The notes: generated by a model not told the origin, from the letters alone. DNA of 9,266 bases from Pseudomonadota bacterium (GCA_023410295.1 JAEYPY010000270.1:1-9266), one strand, 5' to 3'; positions 1 through 6,368 are shown, counted from the stretch's first letter. Made by a program: numbers and translations.

Positions 1-650
1 CTGTTGGGCAAGCCGGTGTAGGTGTTGAAGCCGAAGGCCGCGGCGTCGAGCAGGTACGCGACCATGGCGACCGCGACGCTGAACGCGATCCACCACCAAT
101 ATTCGGCGCGGCGTGCGCGGCCTTTGCCGTTGATAAAGAGCCGGAAGCACTTTTGGATGTAGCCGAGCGGCGAGAGGTTTGGGCCGGCGTCACTCGGCTG
201 CGCTGTACGCGGCGGCGCGTATGTTGGCTGCGTTGCCGGAATATGCGGCGCGGGCGCGCCATCGCGCGCAGCGGCGTGCACCGCTTCAGCGAAGCGGCGC
301 CATTCGGTGTGATGCGCTTCGCCGCGCCAGGTCGAGAGATCGGCCGCTTGCACTTCGCCAAAGCCGAACGGCGCGACTGAATCATCGAGCCGCACCGGAA
401 TGAGCTTTGCGCGCTCGCGGCCCATGCGCGCCTCTTCGCGCACCCAGGCCGATTTGATCGAGTTCTCGCTCCACAACACGATCACAGCTTTGCAGCCGGT
501 GAGCTTGGCTTCGATATAGTCCGCCCAGGTTTGGCCAGGCGGAATCTCGCTGTCCCAGAAAACGTCCAGCCCCATGCCGTGCAGCGCACGCGCAATCTGC
601 TCAGCTGGCGCTGCATCTTCGCGCGCATAGGAGATGAAGACGTCGGCCAT
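1..650 (-). CDS. TIR-domain protein fused to a DUF805-type membrane domain (3' end beyond the window)
   Basis: The reverse strand is open from the ATG at 650 to the window edge, giving 216 codons with no stop. The first ~130 residues are a TIR domain: the start MADVFISYAREDA, a GLDVFWD strand near 27-33, the WSENSIKSAWVREEA segment at 60-74, and a following IPVRLDD strand at 84-90. By alignment with the WVxxE motif of SARM1, E73 is the candidate NADase glutamate. A Pro/Ala-rich linker (about 132-158) leads to LGYIQKCFRLF and GKGRARRAEYWWW (175-187), the signature start of a DUF805 domain, then a first membrane helix at about 186-206. TIR domains either hydrolyse NAD+ or act as signalling adaptors; DUF805 has no known biochemical role. 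The likely picture is a membrane-anchored TIR with a cytoplasmic head, which is inference. The start is preceded by a modest GGGGA-type site 5-6 bases upstream. Domain calls are firm; the role (defence or signalling) is open. Confidence 0.88.
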   Translation of the reverse strand, partial: MADVFISYAREDAAPAEQIARALHGMGLDVFWDSEIPPGQTWADYIEAKLTGCKAVIVLWSENSIKSAWVREEARMGRERAKLIPVRLDDSVAPFGFGEVQAADLSTWRGEAHHTEWRRFAEAVHAAARDGAPAPHIPATQPTYAPPRTAQPSDAGPNLSPLGYIQKCFRLFINGKGRARRAEYWWWIAFSVAVAMVAYLLDAAAFGFNTYTGLPN

Positions 651-701
651 GGTGTTCCCCGGAGTGGCGACTCGGCGGGGAAGCTAGCGCGCATGGCGCG
701 G

Positions 702-729
702 CAAGTCTTGCTTTGCGAGGCAAGACCTG
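702..729. repeat. Inverted repeat / hairpin between two minus-strand genes
   Basis: Two 10-base arms (702-711 and 720-729) pair at 9 of 10 positions around an 8-base loop, with a perfect 7-bp core GTCTTGC/GCAAGAC. It lies downstream of the small membrane-protein gene and about 50 bases upstream of the TIR gene start. Neither strand shows a T-run after the stem, so it is not a classical intrinsic terminator. It could be an attenuating hairpin or an operator in the TIR gene leader. The structure is visible; any role is inference. Confidence 0.35.
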
Positions 730-761
730 ACGCTTCTCCACTTGCCTTTGTGTAACGCAGG

Positions 762-956
762 CTAGCCGTTCGGTTCGTGGAGACGGAGATGTTCGCTAAT
801 GCTCTTGCCGGCATCGGCGTATTCGGTCGGCTGCGCGTCGAGCGCGAGAAACGCCATTACCGATAACGCAACGACCATTACAGCGGCCACCGCCCCGGCG
901 TAGAGCCCAAGCTTTGAATCATCCTCGTCGCGCACGTTCATCTCCATCGCATCCAC
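762..956 (-). CDS. Small single-pass membrane protein, unknown function
   Basis: This encodes up to 64 residues from a GTG at 956. In-frame ATGs at 947 and 941 would give proteins 3 or 5 residues shorter, and no clear Shine-Dalgarno decides among them. An acidic N-terminal stretch (VRDEDDSK) is followed by one strong hydrophobic helix at residues 17-39 and a polar 25-residue tail. No enzymatic motif or recognised family is apparent. It sits 45 bases downstream of the lipoprotein gene and 111 bases upstream of the TIR gene, all on the same strand, so co-transcription is possible. The membrane helix supports a real gene, but its small size and lack of a ribosome-binding site leave doubt. Confidence 0.55.
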   Translation of the reverse strand: MDAMEMNVRDEDDSKLGLYAGAVAAVMVVALSVMAFLALDAQPTEYADAGKSISEHLRLHEPNG

Positions 957-1001
957 TCAACAGGACGGAGAGTCAGAAGTTCCACGTGCCTTGAGACGGC
1001 C

Positions 1002-1445
1002 TTAATTCAGCGGGCCGCAATAGACCAAGCTGGTCGGCGCACTCCATGGCCCGCCATCGACCATCATCGCGCGCGCGGATTCAGCGAACGAAAGCTGGAT
1101 CGTGTATGGCGCGGGTGGCGCTTCGGCGTAGCAGGTGGACTGCAGCGCATAGCCGGTGGGCGTCTGCTCGACGCTGTCGAAATTGCACGAGACTTCGCCG
1201 CGCGTGGTGACGCGCTCGGCCTCCCAGCGCCAAGCCGGCTCAGCGCAGCCTTCCTGCGTGGTCGCCCACAGGCCGACATAGCGGGGCGCATCCGCGCTCG
1301 GCGGCGGCAGCGTATGCGGCAATGGCTCGGCCTCCCCGACCTGCGCCGCGGCCTCGGGATCGGGTTCGGAGACGCCGGGCTCTTGGGAATTGCAGGCGGC
1401 GAGGAGCGCCGTGGCGGCGGCGAGAATGACGTAGCGGAGCTTCAT
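1002..1445 (-). CDS. Short four-cysteine lipoprotein, unknown function
   Basis: The 147-residue product begins MKLRYVILAAATALLAAC, a lipoprotein signal peptide with lipobox LAAC and lipidated Cys18. N19 at position +2 does not predict inner-membrane retention, so outer-membrane anchoring is likely. A Pro/Glu/Ala-rich linker (about 21-53) precedes a globular domain starting RYVGLWATTQEGC. The domain holds Cys67, 87, 105 and 143, which could form two disulfides, and a GEVSCNFDSVEQTPTGY stretch. I recall this arrangement from uncharacterised alphaproteobacterial lipoproteins but know no function. The ORF extends upstream to 1496; the start at 1445 is chosen because it places the signal peptide at the N-terminus. 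No Shine-Dalgarno is visible before it, so a leaderless or weak start is possible. It is divergent from the helicase gene. Confidence 0.82.
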   Translation of the reverse strand: MKLRYVILAAATALLAACNSQEPGVSEPDPEAAAQVGEAEPLPHTLPPPSADAPRYVGLWATTQEGCAEPAWRWEAERVTTRGEVSCNFDSVEQTPTGYALQSTCYAEAPPAPYTIQLSFAESARAMMVDGGPWSAPTSLVYCGPLN

Positions 1446-1516
1446 GCGGGGGTAATGGGCGCAGCGGCGCGGGGTTCCGGCCCAGGTGTCTCGCATGCTG
1501 CGGCGGCGCGCACTAT

Positions 1517-1537
1517 GTTCCCTATTCGTGCTAGGCT
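1517..1537 (+). promoter_or_regulatory. Possible promoter with overlapping LexA-like box upstream of the helicase gene
   Basis: Positions 1517-1531 read GTTC-N7-GTGC, one base from the alphaproteobacterial LexA operator GTTC-N7-GTTC. Overlapping it, 1530-1537 reads GCTAGGCT, a partial match to the Caulobacter-type -10 element GCTANAWC. Transcription would start near 1544, about 18 bases before the helicase ATG. No convincing -35 is seen. SOS control of uvrD is known in some bacteria; here it is only a candidate because the second half-site is imperfect. Confidence 0.3.
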
Positions 1538-1561
1538 GCGCGCGTTAACAGATCGAATCGA

Positions 1562-3970
1562 ATGAGTCACGGCGGAGAATCCCTTCCGATCTCGCAGCGC
1601 GCGATGGCAGCGCCGCCTTATCTGGCGTCGCTGAATCCTGAACAGCGTGCGGCGGTCGAGGCGCTCGACGGGCCGGTGCTTGTGCTTGCGGGCGCCGGCA
1701 CGGGCAAGACGCGCGTGCTGACGACGCGCCTCGCGCATCTGCTCACAACAGGCGGCGCCAAGCCCTGGGGTGTGCTCGCGGTGACGTTCACGAACAAGGC
1801 CGCACGCGAGATGCGCGAGCGCGTGGAGCATTTGCTTGGGCCGGGCGCCGGCGGACTGCCGTGGCTCGGGACGTTTCACTCGATCAGCGCGCGCATGCTG
1901 CGCACCCACGCCGAACTGGTCGGGCTCAAGAACAATTTCTCGATCCTGGATACGGACGATCAGATTCGCTTGCTGAAGCAGATCATCGATGCCGAAGGGG
2001 TCGATGAGAAGCGCTGGCCGGGGCGGCAGCTGGCCGGGCTGATCGATAGTTGGAAGAACCGCGCGCTGACGCCGGAGAAAGTGCCGAAAGGCGAAGCCTT
2101 CTCGTTCGCCGACGGCAAAGGCGTGAAGCTCTACGCGCTCTACCAGGCGCGGCTGAAAATTCTGAACGCATGCGATTTCGGCGATCTCTTGCTGCACATG
2201 ATCGATGTGTTCCAACGTCATCCGGACGTTTTGGAAACGTATCACCGCAAGATCACGCATATGATGGTGGACGAGTATCAGGACACCAACGTGGCGCAGT
2301 ATCTATGGCTGCGGCTCTTGGCGCAGCATTCGAAGAACCTCTGCGTCGTCGGCGATGACGATCAGTCGATCTACGGCTGGCGCGGCGCCGAGGTCGACAA
2401 CATCCTGCGTTTCGAGAAGGATTTCCCGGGCGCCGTCGTGGTGCGGCTGGAGCGCAATTATCGCTCCACGGGACACATCCTCGCGGCGGCTTCGCATCTC
2501 ATTTCACACAATCGCGGCCGGCTCGGCAAAACGCTGTTCACCGATGACGAGCTCGGCAATTTGGTCAAGGTGCGCGGCGTTTGGGACGGCGAAGCCGAAG
2601 CGCGGCTCGTCGCGGATGACATCGAAGCTTGGGTGCAGAGCAACCGCTCCTATGGCGAATGCGCGGTGCTGGTGCGCGCGGCCTGGCAGATGCGCGCGTT
2701 TGAAGAACGCTTCCTGATGCTGCGCATTCCCTACAAGGTCATCGGCGGCCCGCGCTTCTTCGAGCGCGCGGAAGTGCGCGATGCGCATGCGTATTTGCGG
2801 CTGATCCGCTCGGAAGACGACGACCTCGCCTTCGAGCGCATCGTCAATCAGCCCAAGCGCGGCATCGGCGAAAGTACAGTGCAGAAGCTGCACGCGCATG
2901 CCGGCAAGCCACCAGTGCGTTTCGTCACCGACAATGGCCCCCTCTTCGATGCGGCCACGGGCGAAGTGGTGACTGAGCAGCCGGAAGCACCGGGTGGCGC
3001 GACACGCTTCCGCTCGCTGACGGCGGCCGCGCGCGAACTGGTGCTGACCGATGAGTTGCCGCTGAAAGCGCGCACGGCGCTCCGCGCCTTCTTTACCGAT
3101 CTCGACCGTTGGCGCACGCAGGCGCAGACGATCAGCCACGTCGAACTTGCCGAAATCGTGCTCGACGAGAGCGGCTACACCGAGATGCTGCGCAACGATA
3201 AGTCTCCGCAAGCGCAGACGCGGCTCGAGAACTTGAAGGAATTGGTCCAGTCGATGGGCCAGTACGATACGCTGGAGGCGTATCTCGAACACGTTGCGCT
3301 GGTGCTGGATATCGAAAGTGAAAGCGAGGGCGCGAACGTGCAGCTCTCGACGCTGCATGCGGCGAAGGGCTTGGAGTTTCCGCTCGTCTTCCTGCCCGGC
3401 TGGGAAGAGCAGGTTTTTCCCTCGCAGCGCTCGATCGATGAGAATGGCGAGAAGGGTCTCGAAGAAGAGCGGCGCTTGGCTTATGTCGGCATCACGCGGG
3501 CGCGGGAGAGCGCGCGGATTTCGTTCGCGGCCAACCGGCAGATTTACGGGCGCTGGCAAACGGTGCTCCCCTCACGCTTCATCGATGAATTGCCCCCAGC
3601 GAGCGTCGATGCCGTGAGCGAAACCGGCTATACGATGCAGGCGGGCGGCGTGCGCGAAGCGGCGTCGCGTTTTGATGCGTATGCCCCAGGCGCGGGCTTC
3701 AACAGCGCCTATCAATCGCCGGGCTGGAAGCGCGCGCAGGAGCGCGGCGCATTCACGTCAAAGCCGCCGATGCTGGAGGGCGAAGCGCGGCTCGTCGCCC
3801 GCAGCGGCGATCCTGACGCGCACTACCGCGTGGGCGACCGCATCTTCCACCAGAAGTTCGGCTACGGCCGCGTGCGCTTCGTCGAAGGCAACAAGCTGAC
3901 GGTGGATTTCGACAAGGCCGGCGAGAAGCGCGTGATCGATAGCTTCGTCGTGCCGGCGGACGCGGCTTAG
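1562..3970 (+). CDS. uvrD: ATP-dependent 3'-5' DNA helicase UvrD/PcrA (SF1A)
   Basis: This 802-residue SF1 helicase unwinds DNA in nucleotide excision and mismatch repair and removes RecA from stalled forks. All motifs are present in order: Q-motif LNPEQRAAV (24-32), Walker A AGAGTGKT (43-50), Ia VTFTNKAAREM (74-84), Ib GTFHSISARML (103-113), motif II VDEYQDTN (236-243), motif III GDDDQSIYGWRGA (264-276), motif IV LERNYRS (296-302), motif V STLHAAKGLEF (596-606) and motif VI RRLAYVGITRAR (637-648). The C-terminal HYRVGDRIFHQKFGYGRV region (about 754-798) is the Tudor-like domain that contacts RNA polymerase in PcrA/UvrD. The segment at about 448-490 looks like a family-atypical insert in subdomain 2B. 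The length is slightly above the usual 720-790. No Shine-Dalgarno precedes the ATG at 1562; an in-frame ATG at 1604, still upstream of the Q-motif, is an alternative start. The stop is followed after one codon by the protease gene. Confidence 0.95.
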   Translation: MSHGGESLPISQRAMAAPPYLASLNPEQRAAVEALDGPVLVLAGAGTGKTRVLTTRLAHLLTTGGAKPWGVLAVTFTNKAAREMRERVEHLLGPGAGGLPWLGTFHSISARMLRTHAELVGLKNNFSILDTDDQIRLLKQIIDAEGVDEKRWPGRQLAGLIDSWKNRALTPEKVPKGEAFSFADGKGVKLYALYQARLKILNACDFGDLLLHMIDVFQRHPDVLETYHRKITHMMVDEYQDTNVAQYLWLRLLAQHSKNLCVVGDDDQSIYGWRGAEVDNILRFEKDFPGAVVVRLERNYRSTGHILAAASHLISHNRGRLGKTLFTDDELGNLVKVRGVWDGEAEARLVADDIEAWVQSNRSYGECAVLVRAAWQMRAFEERFLMLRIPYKVIGGPRFFERAEVRDAHAYLRLIRSEDDDLAFERIVNQPKRGIGESTVQKLHAHAGKPPVRFVTDNGPLFDAATGEVVTEQPEAPGGATRFRSLTAAARELVLTDELPLKARTALRAFFTDLDRWRTQAQTISHVELAEIVLDESGYTEMLRNDKSPQAQTRLENLKELVQSMGQYDTLEAYLEHVALVLDIESESEGANVQLSTLHAAKGLEFPLVFLPGWEEQVFPSQRSIDENGEKGLEEERRLAYVGITRARESARISFAANRQIYGRWQTVLPSRFIDELPPASVDAVSETGYTMQAGGVREAASRFDAYAPGAGFNSAYQSPGWKRAQERGAFTSKPPMLEGEARLVARSGDPDAHYRVGDRIFHQKFGYGRVRFVEGNKLTVDFDKAGEKRVIDSFVVPADAA

Positions 3971-3973
3971 CGC

Positions 3974-4942
3974 ATGCCGCTCCCGAACGACGAACTCAAC
4001 AGATGGTGGGTGGACGTCGAAGTTACCGATCCTGCCTTCTCGAACAGCCTGAGGTCTAGTCTCGTCGCCTTCCTCACGCTGGATCGAAATCGAAACCCTA
4101 TCGACCTCGGCTCGGGGTTCATCATCGCTGCGCAGGGCAACTGGGCGCTCGCAGTGACAGCCAAGCACGTCATTATCGAATTTGCTGCGCGCGTTCAGGG
4201 ACGCAGGCAGTCCGCTCCGTCAGCGCTATTTGCACCTCCGAACGAGCCATCACTTCATCCGGGAAACATCCGAGCTTTTTGGCTCAGCGGAGGACATGCC
4301 AACGCGCTGGAAATCAAACATGTCGAGTACAATGAGAACATCGACATCGCTTTGTGCGTGTTGAAGACACAAGAAGCGTATAGCAATCCATTTGAACCCG
4401 TCGCCATTCCGTTGGACACGGGATCAGCACGATCGGGCGACGAGGTTTTCCTCGTATCCTGCGGAATCACTCCCGCAGAAGAGATAGAGCCTCCGCTTGG
4501 ACGTGATGGCATAGGTCAGAAAGTGAAGCTTGAGAATGGTGTGGCGATCAGAGCGGGAGTGGTCACTGGCGTCTATCACAACGGGTATCGCCAGTATCGG
4601 TGGCCGTGCTTCACAACCTCAATCCCGGCGGAACCTGGGATGAGTGGCGGCTTCATCTACCGCGCGCTGCCCAATTCCACGGTTCAAGCGCTAGGGGTAA
4701 TTTGTGCTGACAATTCCGACGATGCGGCGGTCAAGAGCTATTTATCTTGCGGCGAATCGGTCGTCGGATCCGCATGGTCAGCGCTCGCGCTAAGCGTCTT
4801 GATCAACGAAAAAGGCGAGGTTGTACGGCGCACATTGTTCGACCTGATGCAACGCGGAAGCATACCTGCACCCTCGTCGCTGGGACACATCTCGATCGTT
4901 AGTCTCGACAACGGCGGTTACACCATCACTTGTCGGGGTTGA
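3974..4942 (+). CDS. Cytoplasmic trypsin-like (PA-clan) serine protease
   Basis: The 322-residue product has a chymotrypsin-fold arrangement: GSGFII (46-51), catalytic histidine in VTAKHVI (His65), aspartate in NIDIALCVL (Asp124) and nucleophile in AEPGMSGG (Ser224). These match the TxxHV, DIAL and G-x-SGG signatures of trypsin-like/HtrA-type proteases. There is no signal peptide, membrane helix or PDZ domain, so it probably acts in the cytoplasm on an unknown substrate. After about residue 265 comes a 55-residue tail of no recognised family. Its composition differs from its neighbours: a hand count gives 61/120 G+C at 4321-4440 against 76/120 at 2761-2880. It also uses AGA/AGG arginine codons (residues 10, 27, 78, 193) and a TTA leucine (257), which the flanking genes largely avoid. 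Recent acquisition is inferred. There is no Shine-Dalgarno; the ATG lies one codon past the helicase TAG in the same frame, suggesting translational coupling. Confidence 0.85.
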   Translation: MPLPNDELNRWWVDVEVTDPAFSNSLRSSLVAFLTLDRNRNPIDLGSGFIIAAQGNWALAVTAKHVIIEFAARVQGRRQSAPSALFAPPNEPSLHPGNIRAFWLSGGHANALEIKHVEYNENIDIALCVLKTQEAYSNPFEPVAIPLDTGSARSGDEVFLVSCGITPAEEIEPPLGRDGIGQKVKLENGVAIRAGVVTGVYHNGYRQYRWPCFTTSIPAEPGMSGGFIYRALPNSTVQALGVICADNSDDAAVKSYLSCGESVVGSAWSALALSVLINEKGEVVRRTLFDLMQRGSIPAPSSLGHISIVSLDNGGYTITCRG

Positions 4943-4967
4943 TCGGCGCAATTTGCTGAGCACCCTG

Positions 4968-4996
4968 ATGACACGAACTAGGTGTACCGCTAAGCC
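4968..4996 (+). promoter_or_regulatory. Possible promoter for a leaderless prmA transcript
   Basis: Positions 4968-4974 (ATGACAC) match 5 of 7 positions of the Caulobacter-type -35 TTGACGS. After 14 bases, 4989-4996 (GCTAAGCC) resembles the -10 element GCTANAWC. Transcription starting 6-7 bases downstream would begin at about 5002-5003, on the prmA ATG itself. The region just before the ATG has no Shine-Dalgarno, which agrees with leaderless translation. The element matches are imperfect, so this is a low-confidence call. Confidence 0.28.
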
Positions 4997-5002
4997 CGCC
5001 CC

Positions 5003-5893
5003 ATGCTCCTCCTCACCGCCGTCGGCACCTTGAACCAAATTCGCGCTGCGGCGGATGAGTTGGACCGACATGATCCATCGCCGGCGGATGCGGTGAGTTG
5101 GTTCGAGGAAAAGCCGGGGCGGTTTCGCATCGAGGTCTATGCGCCGACCAAGCAGGACGCGGCGAGCGTGGAGGCGATCGTCGGCGCCGCGGCGCCTGAG
5201 CTGCATCTGAAGACGAAGAAGGTCGCCGCCAAGGATTGGGTGGCGATGTCGCTGGAAGGGCTGCCGGCGGTGCGTGCGGGGCGCTTCGTGGTGGCGGGCG
5301 CGCACGCGTTGGCGAACGAGCATGGCGGACGCACCAAGATTTGGATCGAAGCCAGCGAAGCGTTCGGCACCGGCCATCACGGAACGACCTGGGGCTGCCT
5401 GATGGCGCTCGAAAGCGTGTTGCGCAAAGGCCGCGTTGAGCGCGTGCTTGATGTCGGCGCCGGTTCGGGCGTGCTGGCGATTGCGGCGGCAAAAGGCGGC
5501 GCCGAAGCGCTCGCGATCGAGATCGATGCGCGGGCGGCGGCGATCGCGGAAATCAACGCGCGGCAAAACGGCGTGGCGCAACGCCTGCGCGTGATCGCCG
5601 GCGATGGCGCGCGCTATATCGCCGGCCAGCAGTTCGATCTCGTGTTCGCCAACATCCTGATGCGGCCGCTGATTAAGCTGGCGCCAAAGCTCGTGCCGGC
5701 GGTGGCTCCGGGCGGGACGCTGATCCTCTCCGGCCTGCTACGGCAGCAAGCGCCGCTTGTGCGCGAAGCCTACGCCTCGCGCGGGCTGGTGCTGGAGAAG
5801 CAAATCCCGAAGGAAGCCTGGATGACGCTGGTGTGGCGGAAGCCAGAATCCAGAAGCCAGAAACCAGAAGTCGGAACGTCTTCTGGATTCTGA
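5003..5893 (+). CDS. prmA: Ribosomal protein L11 methyltransferase PrmA
   Basis: This 296-residue SAM-dependent enzyme methylates ribosomal protein L11 in the cytoplasm. Residues 1 to about 100 form the substrate-recognition domain. The catalytic domain carries the PrmA hallmark AFGTGHHGTT (120-129), the SAM-binding glycine loop LDVGAGSGVLAI (149-160), the acidic ribose-binding strand IEID (172-175) and the post-motif ANIL (216-219). The body ends naturally around EAWMTLVWRK (271-280). The last 16 residues, PESRSQKPEVGTSSGF, come from a CAGAA-rich repeat and are probably not functional. The ATG at 5003 has no Shine-Dalgarno; a candidate promoter suggests a leaderless message. It follows the protease gene after 60 bases, which may be an insertion between uvrD and prmA, and it is convergent with the next gene. 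Confidence 0.93.
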   Translation: MLLLTAVGTLNQIRAAADELDRHDPSPADAVSWFEEKPGRFRIEVYAPTKQDAASVEAIVGAAAPELHLKTKKVAAKDWVAMSLEGLPAVRAGRFVVAGAHALANEHGGRTKIWIEASEAFGTGHHGTTWGCLMALESVLRKGRVERVLDVGAGSGVLAIAAAKGGAEALAIEIDARAAAIAEINARQNGVAQRLRVIAGDGARYIAGQQFDLVFANILMRPLIKLAPKLVPAVAPGGTLILSGLLRQQAPLVREAYASRGLVLEKQIPKEAWMTLVWRKPESRSQKPEVGTSSGF

Positions 5894-5906
5894 TTTCTGA
5901 CTTCTT
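5843..5906 (+). terminator. CAGAA-type repeat with 13-bp inverted repeat overlapping the prmA stop
   Basis: Copies of a CAGAAnCC/CAGAAG motif run from 5843 to 5872, and the complementary orientation follows at 5880-5904. Bases 5844-5856 (CAGAATCCAGAAG) pair perfectly with 5880-5892, leaving a 23-base loop. The prmA TGA (5891-5893) overlaps the right arm. A T-rich stretch (5893-5906) follows on the plus strand. The convergent gene stops 25 bases away, so this is the position expected of a shared terminator. The fold is visible; terminator function is inferred, as the stem is not GC-rich and the T-run is broken. Confidence 0.4.
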
Positions 5907-5918
5907 ATCGCTAACTCG

Positions 5919-6368
5919 CTAGCGGCTGTAGACGTTGTAGGCGTACCAGCACGGTGCGCCGCTGCAGCGGATCATCATGGCTTCGACTTCGTAGGGGCCG
6001 GTGACGAGCGGGCGGACGTGAATGATCGGCACGGCGTCGTTGGTGATGTCCTGTGCGACCAGTTGGCCGGCGGGGCCGAAGAGGCGAAGGTCAAAATCAC
6101 GGCAGCGCTCATCGCAGACGCCGAGGATGCGATAATCCTGTCCTGCCCTGAGCGTGATCGTGTTGCGCCGGGCTTGGCTGGAGCGGAGCCCGCCTGCAAA
6201 GGGCCCGGCCGCGCGCATATAGCCGTTATCGACCAGCATCTCCTCGCCGCGGGCCAGCTTCTGGGCCAGTTCTCGGGCGAACGGGTCCGGCACCTGCGCC
6301 GCCGCCGGCAAGGCGCTCAGCGCAAGAACCGCCAGGGCGGCGCCCGCTCTTTGGAGCCAAGAACGCAT
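5919..6368 (-). CDS. Secreted four-cysteine beta-rich protein, unknown function
   Basis: The 149-residue product begins with a Sec signal peptide (MRSWLQRAG, then a hydrophobic core) with likely cleavage after PAAA at residue 24. A helical stretch rich in Ala/Glu/Lys (28-45) precedes a predicted beta domain. The pattern DFDLRLFGPAGQLVAQD (91-107) and ITNDAV...VTGPYEVEAMMI resembles bacterial pre-peptidase C-terminal (PPC)-like beta-sandwiches, but I cannot assign the family. Cys85/Cys89 and Cys135/Cys140 are closely spaced pairs that could form disulfides in the periplasm. The start is well supported: GGAG lies 5 bases before the ATG. It is convergent with prmA and divergent from the aminopeptidase gene. 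No substrate or partner can be named. Confidence 0.82.
   Translation of the reverse strand: MRSWLQRAGAALAVLALSALPAAAQVPDPFARELAQKLARGEEMLVDNGYMRAAGPFAGGLRSSQARRNTITLRAGQDYRILGVCDERCRDFDLRLFGPAGQLVAQDITNDAVPIIHVRPLVTGPYEVEAMMIRCSGAPCWYAYNVYSR

Noticed and set aside
482..814. Minus-strand 110-residue open frame overlapping the TIR start and the hairpin
   Set aside because: It lies in another frame over the TIR gene, is Arg/Ser-rich with no domain, and also overlaps the small membrane-protein gene; it is a high-GC shadow.
1442..2260. Minus-strand 272-residue open frame over the start of uvrD
   Set aside because: It is antisense to a confidently assigned helicase and has the low-complexity Arg/His/Ala composition of shadow frames.
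2504..3559. Minus-strand 351-residue open frame within uvrD
   Set aside because: Long, but fully antisense to helicase motifs IV-VI, with no recognisable domain and shadow-type composition.
1..4942. A single defence island joining the TIR protein and the trypsin-like protease
   Set aside because: They are on opposite strands and separated by a lipoprotein gene and uvrD; nothing in the sequence links them functionally.
4790..5581. Minus-strand 263-residue open frame over prmA
   Set aside because: It is antisense to the PrmA catalytic domain, Arg/His-rich, and spans the protease-prmA gap without any motif.
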